DNA of 64,000 bases from Hydrangea macrophylla. Lineage: Eukaryota > Streptophyta > Magnoliopsida > Cornales > Hydrangeaceae. Shown here piece by piece: positions 23,331-35,212 of this stretch (the first letter of the stretch is position 1; each line of letters opens with the position of its first letter). Where the stretch lies: positions 83,266,871-83,330,870 of the forward strand of contig CM066994.1 of assembly GCA_033977485.1 (NCBI GenBank), read 5' to 3'. The notes under the pieces were generated by a model. The model did not search any database. It had not been told where the DNA came from and was given only the letters and a program-made list of their open reading frames with translations. Position numbers and translations under genes: made by a program.

Positions 23331-25202
23331 CGGTACCTTTGATATGATTTTTTACAAGTATTAGATGTAAATAAACAGACCCAAACATGCCCTAACACTT
23401 CTAGATGTTCACTGCCCAAAACCTCTAGAGAAGAAGACTCTCGAGCAATTGAACTGGGTTCAAGCGATCGAAAGGACTTCAATCACTTGAACATTATTTT
23501 TTCCAATTGATTGAAATGGTTTCAATCGATTGAACTTTCCAGAACATGGTTTGTTTATCTTGTTTATTATATAGCGTTCGATTGTTTGATTCTTGATTCA
23601 AACTTTCAGTATACAATTATGGGTTAATCAGGGATAATGTGACAACAAAGATAAGTACGATTAAGAATAATGGATTAACGTGATGACGTTAGATGCTATG
23701 TGGTTCATTTATGAATTCGATATCTATTCATTTCAATCAGAGTAGTCAGGCCACAATGGGATGGGATGTCAAACTTAGATAGGTCTTGATGAGTTCTTGG
23801 GAAATTGTACGTGAGTGGACGCTTGGTCATATTATGCCCTAAACAAGCGGTAGACAGTGAGATGTCCTTAGCGAGTAGTGGGCAGGACCAAGTAGTTCAG
23901 AGATAGCCAGGTGATCTATATTATATCCTTAACAAGCAGTGGACGGGTTATGTCCTTAATGATCAGTGGATGGAGAATCACTGGTAATTGTCGCTAGTCA
24001 TGGCAATAGAATGATATGTCGTTGCTCGAAGCATTATATCCATGACTTGTGGTGGATTGAGTATATGCACTCTATGTTCTCAACCGTGGTCGACAGAGCA
24101 TTGGTGTATCCAGGAATATTACAATAAGACCAGTGTCTTATGAGTTAGTGTCTATAGGTCTATGTATAATAAGAGTGGATTCGAGTAACGCGGGGTTGCA
24201 TAAAGGGAATATATTACTTAGTAGAACTATATATTATGACTTTCAAAACTTGTTATTACGTTATACAATTGTTACCTTGTGAGTTTCTATTCACTCAGCT
24301 CTCAGTAAGATGCAGCTGTTATTGCCTGAACATTCCCGTAAACACCCCATTTTGTCGGCCATCAGATTTAGGAGACCCATAGCTTGGTGATTCACAATGA
24401 TCGAAAAAGGACTCAAAAGGACTCCTGGAAGTTGGTTCTATTACTCAAAATGCTCAGAATGACCGAAATGTCCCTGAAAGCCATAAAACTCCCAGATTTG
24501 GTCTCAAAGTTCTGGAAATATGCTACGTCATAAGAAAAGTATTCAAATGAGTTTTAAAAGAAAAATCGGATGAAATCGTCAGCTCCCAGAGACCCCCGGA
24601 AGTCCCGGAAGCTCCCGGAAAGTCCCCGTTGACCGGTTTGACCAAGGTTTGACCAGGTTTGACCAAGTTTGACCAAGTTTGACCAAAATTGTCCGAATTC
24701 ACCAGAATCATTTTAAATCATGAAAAAAGTGTTAAAACAAGTTCCAAAAGAAAATCGAGCGAAAACATCAGCTCCCGGGAACTCCCGGAGGTTTCCAAAA
24801 CTTCCCGGGAATCCCAGGTTTGACCAGTTTGACCAAAATTTGACTTTGGAACCGGGGCGCCAAAACAATTTTCAAATATTTTTCATGGATACTAGAGGTC
24901 AATAGCTTTCCAACGGTATATCGCACATAATTTCTGGATTTAAAACGAATTTATTATGAATTTCCAAAGCCGGAAAAGGCGATCAAATCGGCTTTTATCG
25001 CGAATACCGTAAAACTTTTCAAAGTGACCTATCCCCAAACTATTTTTTATGTAAAGTAGACTCCATTGCCTTTCCAACGGTATATCACAACCTCAATTTG
25101 GAGTTCGTACGCATTTTCTGTGAATTTCGGACGAAATAGAGCCTTTTCGCGAATATCGGAACTTCAGGGGCCTAAACAGCATTATCTGGACGGGGGAGGA
25201 GC

Positions 25203-25241
25203 AGTGCCGCCGCGGCACTGGCCCAGTGCCGCCGCGGCACT
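25203..25241 (+). promoter_or_regulatory. Duplicated GC-rich palindrome upstream of LTR promoter
   Basis: The 17-base palindrome AGTGCCGCCGCGGCACT (odd centre) occurs at 25203-25219 and again at 25225-25241, about 145 bp before the TATA box. Exact equivalents are at 28588-28604 and 28610-28626, and on the minus strand at 60703-60719 (one mismatch) and 60725-60741. It stands out sharply from AT-rich surroundings and is CpG-rich. Confidence 0.75.
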
Positions 25242-25385
25242 CCCCTCCAGAGCAGTGTATTTTTGTAAATAGTTTTGTGGTCCCATTTTGATTAATTAAA
25301 AGCCAAAACGACATAGTTTTATAATTTCAGATATTTGGAGCCAATGGGAATACTTTCTAAATCCCAAAACCACCCCAAGTTGGCC

Positions 25386-25394
25386 TATATAAAC
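25386..25394 (+). promoter_or_regulatory. TATA box of Ogre-type 5' LTR copy B
   Basis: tatataaac in the context 'ttggcctatataaacaccc', identical in copy C at 28770. Confidence 0.6.
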
Positions 25395-27608
25395 ACCCCA
25401 TTACTCTTCATTTTGGGGGAGTCAAATACAAGTTTAGAGAAAGTTTGGGAGAGAAAGTTGTAGAGATAAGGTTAGAATAGAGAGAAAAGAAGCTTTCTTC
25501 TTGGATTTTCAAAACAAAAGTGAGTTCTAAACTTTGTTTTTACTACATTACTCCCATTTACTTCAACATTCAATACACCCAACCACCATTTTAGTGAGCA
25601 TTTAAGAGAGTGGAAGCTTCTTCCATGTCCAATGTCATTGCATATGAGTGAAACACCATGCTACAAGTTCAATACTTCATGAATATCATCTATTGATCAT
25701 CATCTACTTGTTTGTTTATTCATTGTTTATCTCTTCTTACCTCATTTCTTTTTTTGATTTTCTTTATTTACTTACTAGTTCATCATCACCTAAATGATGA
25801 CATGAAGTTTGGGGTGAGTGAATCCTTATGGATAGTAGCTCTTGACCTCAAAAACATGTTTGATAGATGATGATCATAACTTCAATACCTCCAAGGTATC
25901 CTTGAAGTGTATTGAAGTTATGCTCAAATAAAAATAAGTTTCTCCAACAATCTTGGAGGTTCTTGAGGATGAGTTGAATGTTGGCATTTTAAGAGATTAT
26001 AATCTTTATTGAGTATTAAAAATGCACTTTCAAAACCTCTATTTCAAAACCCCCCTCAATCCCTCTCATTTTGATTTCAAGAAAGAAAACCTTATTTTCC
26101 CCAAAATCTTCAAAATAGTGAGTTAAAACAGTGAGTGAGCTGAGTTCAAAGATTTCTCTAGAACTCAATACTCAACATATAGATGCAAGGCCACTTGAAA
26201 AGTCTTCTAACTCATTGGAGAACACCCATGAGTTTTGGTTTGACTTGGAAGTACTTGAAAATGGTCCATTTGGACCCAAACATTCCTTCCAAACATTCTG
26301 CCTCTGCTGTCACAGCAGCTTGACTAACTTCCAAACTCTTTTTCAGAAATATTTTCCAAAAGGGGTGGTCCCAACTTATTTTTCCCTTAAACTCCCATGT
26401 CTTAGGAAACGTTCTGTATAGAATGGGACCTTAGATCATTCGTTTTCATTTTCTAAGATTTTTCAACATTTCAGTCGACAGTACGGACTCTGTTTCTGAG
26501 TGACCTCTGTTGTTCATATGATTTCTCTCAATCTGTGATAGTTATTAAGGATTTCCTTTTTGGGTTGTATTCTAGACACAATAAGGAACATCTCCATAAA
26601 ATATCATGCATTGAAAACATTCCTAACCCCACTTTTCAATTTTCCAAAGATCTAGTTACTGTTCTGTCCACTATTCACAGCAAGCACATTTTAACTTTTA
26701 TTCTTTGATTTGATGCTTATATGTATTCCAAATTAGTTCATATCTTAGGAAGTACTTCATACTACATTTGTACACATCCCATGTTGATTTCATTCATCCA
26801 TTCATACACATTTTAGACTTCTAAGTCATTCTAGGAATCCATGAACACAAAGCACACTACAACCTTGGCACATTCTAGATACATACATTGCATCCATGCA
26901 AGATTTGGGGCCTTCATGGCTCCTAATCTAAGAAGATTATAAGGAATGAACTTGATCACACGTTCATGCTTTCCCCGATCTAATCATCCTTTCTCATCCA
27001 TCCCGGGGATTGAGAGGTCTTCTTTTCTCAAAGATTAACACGCATCATACTAGCTTGCTAAGCATATTTTGATTTTTTTGTTTATTTGTTTCAAGAACAA
27101 TTCGTGTCCCCCTTTAGATTAGGAAACTTAACTACTTGATACATGATTAGACGATTTTTCCTAGGATTATTTGTGTGATTTTCACTTTACATTGCATGAT
27201 ATTTGACTTAGATCTTATGAATGATATCTTATCTTTTGATTTTCAATTTCAAGATTCTTATGTGATGTAATATACTATCATAGTATTATTTGCCGAACCA
27301 TACATAGTATAAGATGATTATTTGGATGCTAATTGAGGCCCGTCGAAAGACGGGGCGAGTTGAGGGTGTTTTAGTCGCGACAAAGGCTCCTTCCTCTCTC
27401 ATACCAAAACCCTGAGCCAAGTTCTTTGGTTACGAAGGACCGGTGCCCTTTATCCATTTGGATGAGTCAAATTAGGTTTCTTGGTTCCTTAAAGACCAAG
27501 TGGCGACTCTGTATCTGTTTTCAACAGACCAATTTTCTTGCTTTGATACAAATCAAATTTCAAACAAGTTTCAAAACATAACGAAGCGGTGGAAGCCCGG
27601 TATCCACA

Positions 27609-27629
27609 ATCTGGCGACTCTGCTGGGGA
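27609..27629 (+). other. Primer-binding site, Ogre/Tat type
   Basis: Directly after the LTR end (CCACA) the sequence reads atc-tggcgactctgctgggga. The 18-base core TGGCGACTCTGCTGGGGA is the primer site characteristic of Ogre-type elements, which I recall as matching tRNA-Arg. The same site follows the LTR at 38254. Confidence 0.8.
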
Positions 27630-28137
27630 TTTTTATTTTAAAACAAAATAATACAGAGGTTTGACTCATAAGAAGCATCCTTAAAATCATCTTTTTACTG
27701 TGTTTGGTTCACCGCATTGCACTCTTGCATTTTTCCCCTCCGACTGTGTCTGAAACGCGGCGCTGACATTGTTCAGGTCTTGCTGTGCCAGGGCACAAGT
27801 CACCGTTGATACTGTACCTTCCAAGGTATATCAAAAAGAGTAAAAACCTCCGTACTGTCTCCCTGATGGTATATTGGAACTCTCGTCAATGGACCCTCTT
27901 CGACTAAACCCAGCCTTTGCATATAAATTCCTGTAGAACCTTTCATAGGACTGTTGATTTATCTTTTCAGATAGGACAATGTGATATATCTGCTGTATGC
28001 CCTGATGGGATTACCTGAGCGGTGTAGACGCTTATGTGGCATAGAACAGAACCTCTTTCTTATGATTCCCAAGGCAATCACTCACATGTGATTACATTGA
28101 GTTGACCTGCCTAGGCACCATGACAAGGATGTCTGCT

Positions 28138-30992
28138 CCAAAGAAAATCGAGCGAAAACATCAGCTCCTGGGAACTCCCGGAGGTTTCCAGAACTTCCCG
28201 GGAATCCCAGGTTTGACCAAACTTTGACTTTGGAACTGGGGCGCCGAGATAATTTTCAAATATTTTTCATAGATACTAGAGGTCAATAGCTTTCCAACGG
28301 TATATCGCACATAATTTCTGGATTTTAAACGAATTTATTATGAATTTCCAAAGCCGGAAAAGGCGATCAAATCGGCTTTTATCGCGAATACCGTAAAACG
28401 TTTCAAAGTGACCTATCCCCGAACTATTTTTTATGTAAAGTAGACTCCATTACCTTTCCAACGGTATATCACAACCTCAATTTGGAGTTCGTACGCATTT
28501 TCTATGAATTTCGGACGAAATAGGTCCTTTTCGCGAATACCGAAACTTCAGGGGGCCTAAACAGCATTATCTGGACAGGGGAGGAGTAGTGCCGCCGCGG
28601 CACTGGCCCAGTGCCGCCGCGGCACTCCCCTCCAGAGCAGTGTATTTTTGTAAATAGTTTTGTGGTCCCATTTTGATTAATTAAAAGCCAAACGACATAG
28701 TTTTATGATTTCAGATATTTGGAGCCAATGGGAATACTTTCTAAATCCCAAAATCACCCCAAGTTGGCCTATATAAACACCCCATTACTCTTCATTTTGG
28801 GGGAGTCAAATACAAGTTTAGAGAAAGTTTGGGAGAGAAAGTTGTAGAGATAAGGTTAGAATAGAGAGAAAAGAAGCTTTCTTCTTGGATTTTCAAAACA
28901 AAAGTGAGTTCTAAACTTTATTTTTACTACATTACTCCCATTTACTTCAACATTCAATACATCCAACCATCATTTTAGTGAGCATTTAAGAGAGTGGAAG
29001 CTTCTTCCATGTCCAATGTCATTGCATATGAGTGAAACACCATGCTACAAGTTCAATACTTCATGAATATCATCTATTGATCATCATCTACTTGCTTGTT
29101 TATTCATTGTTTATCTCTTCTTACCTCATTTCTTTTTTTTGATTTTCTTTATTTACTTACTAGTTCATCATCATCTAAATGATGACATGAAGTTTGGGGT
29201 GAGTGAATCCTTATGGATAGTAGCTCTTGACCTCAAAAACATGTTTGATAGATGATGATCATAACTTCAATACCTCCAAGGTATCCTTGAAGTGTATTGA
29301 AGTTATGCTCAAATAAAAATAAGTTTCTCCAACAATCTTGGAGGTTCTTGAGGATGAGTTGAATGTTGGCATTTTAAGTGGTTATAATCTTTATTGAGTA
29401 TTAAAAATGCACTTTCAAAACCTCTATTTCAAAACCCCCCTCAATCCCTCTCATTTTGATTTCAAGAAAGAAAACCTTATTTTCCCCAAAATCTTCAAAA
29501 CAGTGATTTAAAACAGTGAGTGAGCTGAGTTCAAAGATTTCTCTAGAACTCAATACTCAACATATAGATGCAAGGCCACTTGGAAAGTCTTTCTAACTCA
29601 TTGGAGAACACCCATGATTTTTGGTTTGACTTGGAAGTACATGAAAATGGTCCATTTGGACCCAAACATTCCTTCCAAACATTCTGCCTCTGCTGTCACA
29701 GCAGCTTGACTAACTTCCAACCTCTTTTTCAGAAATATTTTCCAAACGGGGTGGTCCCAACTTATTTTTCCCTTAAACTTCCATGTCTTAGGAAACTCTA
29801 TGTATAAAATGGCCCCTAGATCATTCGTTTTCATTTTCTAAGATTTTTCAACATTTCAGTCGACAGTACGGACTCTGTTTCTGAGTGACCTCTGTTGTTC
29901 ATATGATTTCTGTCAATCTGTGATAGTTATTAAGGATTTGCTTTTTGGGTTGTATTCTAGACACAATAAGGAACATCTCCATAAAATATCATGCATTGAA
30001 AACATTCTTAACCCCTCTTTCCAATTTTCCAAAGATCTAGTTACTGTTCTGTCCACTATTCACAATAAGCACATTTTAACTTTTATTCTTTGATTTGATG
30101 CTTATATGTATTCCAAATTAGTTCATATCTTAGGAAGTACTTCATACTACATTTGTACACATCCCATGTTGATTTCATTCATCCATTCATACACATTTTA
30201 GACTTCTAAGTCATTCTAGGAATCCATGAACACAAAGCACACTACAACCTTGGCACATTCTAGATACATACATTGCATCCATGCAAGATTTGGGGCCTTC
30301 ATGGCTCCTAATCTAAGAAGATTATAAGGAATGTACTTGATCACACGTTCATGCTTTCCCCGATCTAATCATCCTTTCTCATCCATCCCGGGGATTGAGA
30401 GGTCTTCTTTTCTCAAAGATTAACATGCATCATACTAGCTTGCTAAGCATATTTTGATTTCTTTGTTATTTGTTTCAAGAACAATTCGTGTCCCCCTTTA
30501 GATTAGGAAACTTAATTACTTGATACATGATTAGACGATTTTTCCTAGGATTATTTGTGTGATTTTCACTTTACATTGCATGATATTTGACTTAGATCTT
30601 ATGAATGATATCTTATCTTTTGATTTTCAATTTCAAGATTCTTATGTGATGTAATATACTATCATAGTATTATTTGCCGAACCATACATAGTATAAGATG
30701 ATTATTTGGATGCTAATTGAGGCCCGTCGAAAGACGGGGCGAGTTGAGAGTGTTTTAGTCGCGACAAAGGCTCCTTCCTCCCTCGTACCAAAACCTCGAG
30801 CCAAGTTCTTTGGTTATGAAGGATCGGTGCCCTTTATCCATTTGGATGAGTCAAATTAGGTTTCTTGGTTCCTTAAAGACCAAGTGGCGACTCTGTATCT
30901 GTTTTCAACAGACCAATTTTCTTGCTTTGATACAAATCAAATTTCAAACAAGTTTTAAAACATAAAGAAGCGGTGGAAGCTCGGTATCCACA
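28138..30992 (+). mobile_element. 5'-truncated 3' LTR (copy C)
   Basis: Collinear with 24744-27608, with only scattered substitutions visible. TATA box at 28770-28778. Ends tatCCACA at 30992 and abuts the attcc duplication. An ORF at 29568-29807 is a chance open frame of this LTR (see rejected items). Confidence 0.85.
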
Positions 30993-30997
30993 ATTCC

Positions 30998-31148
30998 CTA
31001 TCCAGACTACCCTGTTTCTATTAATGCAGGTGATGGAGCTGGTGATGATAACTACTATCCAGAGGAGGAGTATGCAGAGGGTGTCCCTACCAGGGATGGT
31101 TATGCCATGGGAGACTACTACCCTGACAATGACGTTTATGCCAGCTAG
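30998..31148 (+). CDS. Short acidic, Tyr-rich ORF in LTR B
   Basis: Downstream of an acceptor-like 'tttctattaatgcag', the frame reads AGDGAGDDNYYPEEEYAEG, then DGYAMGDYYPDNDVYAS and stops at 31146-31148, 279 bp before the LTR end. The frame is also open upstream across the point where the Ogre-type element inserted. Compare LTR C (YYPEEEYTEG...YAS) and LTR A. No family recognised; no good start codon, so a spliced exon is a possible reading. Confidence 0.35.
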
Positions 31149-31433
31149 AGATGAAGAAGTTATATTTAGTTTTACATTACTGTTGAACTTTATTAGTTTA
31201 ACGAGTACTTGGACATAAGTTGTCTCCAAACCTATTGTGATCCTGAGTACCACTCTGATATTGTAATTGATAGAATCATTATTATATATTCAGTTGTTTA
31301 CTGTTCTTGTTGCTTCTAGTTGATTAGTATTGTGTACTGTGGACAATTAGTGACGTTCACCAGTCATTCCCTATGGACAGAAAAGGAAATTTAATTTTCT
31401 CTATTTTTGCTGCTTTGGGGCGTGACAGGATTA

Positions 31434-31451
31434 TGGTATCAGAGCCAGGTT
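31434..31451 (+). other. Primer-binding site for initiator tRNA-Met
   Basis: TGGTATCAGAGCCAGGTT, six bases after the LTR end at 31427. This is the standard plant Ty3/gypsy and Copia primer site complementary to the 3' end of initiator tRNA-Met, and it fixes 22783-31427 as a 5' LTR. Confidence 0.9.
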
Positions 31452-31576
31452 ATGATACTTTCATTCACTTTTCGTCCCACACCATCTAGTCCTAGTATTT
31501 TAAGATCCCCGAGATGAGATATGAGTTTAAGATAAGTTCATCCTCCTGATGATAGATAGTTCCTTTACAGGGTAGC

Positions 31577-32610
31577 ATGGATCTGGATTTTCACCTCTTT
31601 GTGGATGATTCTTTTGGCAGACATGTTATTCATGGCGACACAGTAGTACCAGCCATACTAGAGATATACCAGAGCCACATTCGCCAAATAGCTAGTCGTT
31701 ACTTAGAGGAGAGGATGTGGACTTCTCTCTATGTTGTGGGCACGACACACCCGACAGAGATACGCATGAATGCGTAGCACTATGCTATGACCTGAGCGGC
31801 CATATACCAGGAGATAGTTAGATTGATTCAGAGTAAGCCAGAGCCAAACGAGATTGAGTTGCGAGCAATTGTAGCCGTGTCTATTCAACCAGAGTCTGCA
31901 GTTGCACCAGCATCAATGGCCCCACCATCATCGGTACCTGACGTACCAGTTTTCGAGCCCGAGCAGATTCAAGGTGAAGAGGACCCAGAGCCAAAGGGTA
32001 GTGGTGATGAGGACCCAGTATAGGAGGAGCCTGTAGATGATGATGATGATGATGAGCCGGAGGATGATCTGGAGGAACCAGAGTATGCTTCCGATGAGGA
32101 GCCTGAGCCAGAACTTAAGCCAGAGGACCCAGTAGAGGACCTAGAGGCCATTGAGGCAAATATCGTGATTCGAGAGGATGATGAAGTGGTAGAGTGAGAT
32201 ATGATCATGGAGATAGTAGAGGAGGATGTTCTTGATGAGGAGGTAGTTGTGTCGAAGGTACCTGTTATGTCTAAGTTACCAGCCGGACCTATAGTGCATA
32301 TGGCAGCCTTGGCCAATATGGCAGTAGGATGGATAGCCAAGATGGTCGGACAGCCAACTGGATTTGTTATGAGAGAGGCTACATTAGCAAGGGCATTGGA
32401 CATAGCTAACAGATTTGCTGCTATAGCCGTCGATGTCGCTAATCAGGCGATGTTGGCAGAGTACACAGATGTAAAGATATTTGAGGATTGGGATATCGAG
32501 TGGTAGTCGGAGATCTTGTCATACCGGTTCAGCATGCTCCCATTGAGGAGATGGATATCGTTTTAGAGGATGAGGCTACACTAGCAGGATCAGATGCTGA
32601 CGACTTTTAA
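31577..32610 (+). pseudogene. Acidic extra ORF between primer site and gag
   Basis: One frame runs from ATG 31577 to about 32500, broken only by stops at 31775 (TAG), about 31793 (TGA), 32021 (TAG) and about 32195 (TGA), all explicable by C-to-T changes. A one-base shift near 32490 continues it to TAA 32608-32610. The N-terminal part reads MDLDFHLFVDDSFGRHVIHG; the middle is Pro-rich then very acidic (EEPVDDDDDDEPEDD, EPEPELKPEDP); the C-terminal part is Ala-rich and helical-looking (VMREATLARALDIANRFAA) and ends SDADDF. About 340 codons in all. It is not gag, which starts 393 bp later. Extra ORFs are known in some plant Ty3/gypsy elements, but I do not recognise this protein. Confidence 0.5.
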
Positions 32611-33002
32611 GTCAGGATCTAGAGGGGGTTTAGTTTTTGCTAGTTTTATATCAGGACATGTTGTCCAAATGATTTTTGGGAGCTTGAGAGATAGCTATTT
32701 GACCATAGCTTTGTATATATATATTATTAGTAGTAGTAGTATTGTAAATAGCATACCTTAGTACTGTATTAGCATATGTCCCATATGGTACACAGTTTGA
32801 CTAGTGTGTACTATGCTATAATCTTTTGATATGTATATATACAAGCAGTACTTTTGATAGTGATTGTATGTTTGAGTGATACATGCTGATTAGTAGAACT
32901 GTTAGTTCTTGTTGCTTCTCGCTCTAAATTGATTGCGTTTCTCCGAGAAGACTATCAGCTAATCGATAGGTCTCTTGTAAGTACACTTCACATAACACCA
33001 CT

Positions 33003-33653
33003 ATGGTTAGACCAAGGAATCAAGTGCGATTAGGAGCCCCTATTCCGGAAGGCATGGATCCAATAGGAGTTTTTGAAGCCTTCATGCAGAGGATGGAACA
33101 TATGGGAGATACTTATAACCACTCTACTCACCAGAGACTTGTTGCACCACTGCCACCGAGACAGACTGGGGATAAGTTACTTGAACATTTTCATAGATTA
33201 TGCTGGAAGAAATTTGACGGATTGACTAAGCCATGGAAGGTGGAGCAGTGGATACGGGAATTGGAATTGATTTTTGAAGTTTTGGAATGTACTGAGCAAG
33301 ATAAGCATCGTCTTGCTACATTTCAATTGACTTATGCCACCGCAGATTGGTGGGAATCTGAAAGAGGTAAAATAGGAGCTAAAGCTACATGGAGAATGCC
33401 TTGGGGGATATTTTGGGACAAATTTTTGGAAAAGTACTTCCTAGAAAATGAGAGAGATCAACAGGAAAAGGAACTTTCTCAGTCTGGTCCAAGGAGGATG
33501 GACTGTGAGAGAATACACGATGCAGTTCGAGCGTCTATCTCGAGTTGCCCAAAACATGATAGACACCCAATAGAAGAAGGTAAAAAGATTTCACTAAGGA
33601 TTGAACCCCTGCCTCAAACATATGATAGTTGGTCATCTAAATCAGTCGTTTGA
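33003..33653 (+). pseudogene. gag: gag, capsid part (Ty3/gypsy)
   Basis: ATG at 33003 opens MVRPRNQVRLGAPIPEGMDP; residues 70-150 contain the retrotransposon gag signature (WKVEQWIRELELIFEVL, TYATADWWE, WGIFWDKFLEKYF). It would form the capsid of the virus-like particle. The frame closes at TGA 33651-33653, but gag sequence continues in other frames up to the zinc knuckles at 33920, so the gene is frameshifted and broken. The start is supported by position after the leader and by the gag motif spacing. Confidence 0.8.
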
Positions 33654-33919
33654 GGGGATTGTTATATTTGCTGCAGGGTTGGAAAAGGATGCTTATCCAG
33701 CACAACGACCACAAATCAATCGGCCCTAGTTGTCGAGAAGTTTAAAAATAGAGGAATTTTCAGAACCAGCCGCTGAGAAATACTCAAGGTTGGAGACCTC
33801 AGGGTAATTTTCAAGGGAACAAGCACGCCTGGGAGGGAACAAGGAAGCATTAGTAGGGTTATCCTCGACCCTAATAATATCACCAGGAAGGACCATAACC
33901 TCAAGCACTGCAAAGAGCC

Positions 33920-34543
33920 TTGCCAACCAACAATGGAGGATGTTTTAATTGCGGAAAGCCAGGGCATATTGCCAAGTTTTGTACAGCTTCCAAGGTTAAC
34001 CACCGGATGGATGCTATCTGCCAGAATTGCAATAAGCCAAGGCACTTAAGTAGGGATTGCCATGCACCACGCAGGGGATACTATGGGGCACCAGTTCAGG
34101 GGATACAAGGACCCCCAGATCAGACACGGATGAATGCTATCATTCCCATGGAAGCAGGCTTTAATGCTGATGAGCAGCAACATTTGGAAGGTAAGCTTGT
34201 ACTCTTTCATGGTCAAGTTAAAGCTTTATTCGATACTAGAGCTGCACGTTCGTTTATTGCTGTTAAGATTGTGTGTCAGTTGGGTTTAGAACCCCAGACA
34301 CTTGAGCCAGCACTTAATGCTATGTCACCATTGGGAGTGACTGTTAAGCTGGGCAAAGTGTGTACAGATTGCCCATTGACCTTGGGAGATAGGATTCTTC
34401 CAGTAGACTTAGTAGTTCTGTCAATGTCAGAGTTCGACATTATCCTAGTGATGGATTGGTTGACTAAGTATGGTTCCAATTTGGATTGCCCTACCAGGAC
34501 TATTGTGTTTTCGATACGTGGATGTCCGACGATCAGATTTTAG
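33920..34543 (+). pseudogene. pol: gag zinc knuckles and aspartic protease
   Basis: Residues 8-21 (CFNCGKPGHIAKFC) and about 35-48 (CQNCNKPRHLSRDC) are two perfect CCHC nucleic-acid-binding knuckles (C-x2-C-x4-H-x4-C). About 80 residues on, VKALFDTRAARSFIA is the protease active site with the usual DTG changed to DTR, which should abolish activity. It is followed by typical protease sequence (SEFDIILVMDWLTKY). Frame differs from the upstream gag part. Runs to TAG 34541-34543. Confidence 0.85.
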
Positions 34544-34557
34544 TCTCAGTCAATAAG

Positions 34558-35212
34558 TGATATGTTCTTGATAAGTGGTTTAGCTATAATCAAGGGTACC
34601 AGTACGGAACCTATGATGGATCAGATCCCTACTGTACAAGATTTCGAAGATGTATTCCAGGATATTAAAGGACTTCCACCATAGAGGAAAATAGACTTTT
34701 GTATGGAACTAGTATCTGGGACATTGCCAATATCTAAGACTCTATACAAGATGGTGCCAACTGAGATGTTGGAACTAAAGAAGCAAGTTCAGGAACTTGA
34801 AGATTTGGGATTCGTTCGCCCAAGTACGTCACCTTGGGAGCACCAGTTCTATTTGTGAAGAAGGACGAAACACTTCGACTCTGCATAGACTACAGAGAGT
34901 TGAACAAGATTACAATCAGTAACCGATATCCACTACCTCGGATAGATGATCTATTCAACCAGCTGCAAGGATCAAGGATCTTTTCAAAGATCAATCTGCG
35001 TTCGGGATATCATCAACTATTGGTTTGACCAGAGGATGTGACGACGACTTTGTTCAGTACGAGATACAAACATTATTAGTTTCTAGTTATGCCATTTGGA
35101 TTGACGAATGCTCCAGTAGTATCCATGGACTTGATGAATAGAGTTTCAAACCATATCTGGATCAATTCATTATAGTGTTCATTAATGACATCTTGATCTA
35201 CTTTACAGATGC
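34558..35212 (+). pseudogene. pol: Reverse transcriptase, N-terminal half, cut by a Tat/Ogre insertion
   Basis: Begins with QDFEDVFQDIKGLPP and the linker to RT. A one-base loss at about 34830 separates [17 protein letters not shown] from [22 protein letters not shown] motifs follow: [41 protein letters not shown]. The catalytic box reads FINDIL instead of FIDDIL, so the first catalytic Asp is Asn. Stops occur at 35026-35028 and beyond. The gene ends where the LTR at 35213 begins; gatgc (35208-35212) is the expected target duplication, whose partner should lie beyond the other insertions. Confidence 0.8.

Larger units (their letters stand above)
24337..30992 (+). mobile_element. Deleted Ogre-type element: 5' LTR, short internal, truncated 3' LTR
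   Basis: Flanked by identical duplications attcc at 24332-24336 and 30993-30997 inside LTR B. The 5' LTR is 24337-27608 (starts CGTAAACACCCC, a mutated TGTAGACACCCC, ends tatCCACA). The primer site follows at 27609. Only about 530 bp of internal leader remain (27609-28137), then the sequence jumps into the 3' LTR about 407 bp from its start (28138 corresponds to 24744) and continues to 30992. Both breakpoints carry 'tccaaa', so a single deletion with short homology removed gag-pol and the LTR head. The two LTRs look nearly identical, suggesting a recent insertion. Confidence 0.85.
22783..31427 (+). mobile_element. 5' LTR B of a Ty3/gypsy element, interrupted by an Ogre-type insertion
   Basis: Starts TGTAATACCC at 22783 and ends ggggcgtgACA at 31427; the primer site follows. 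Its own sequence is 22783-24336 plus 30998-31427 (about 2.0 kb). Preceding bases 22778-22782 (tattg) should reappear beyond the 3' LTR. Contents: ATCGAT-type motif cluster (22865-22985), TATA run at 23050, (GA)n leader 23098-23152, AGTGAGT hairpin 23312-23330, second motif cluster (23445-23530), a repeat zone of 'ccttaa...gcagtgga' phrases (23840-24060), and an acidic ORF ending at 31148. It is homologous in layout to 41720-43982. Confidence 0.8.

Noticed and set aside
26131..26421. ORF of 80-96 codons repeated in Ogre-type LTR copies (also 29568-29807 and 59523-59762 minus)
   Set aside because: The frame is open in the three young copies but not kept in the most diverged copy (14435-14731), so openness reflects recent shared ancestry, not selection.
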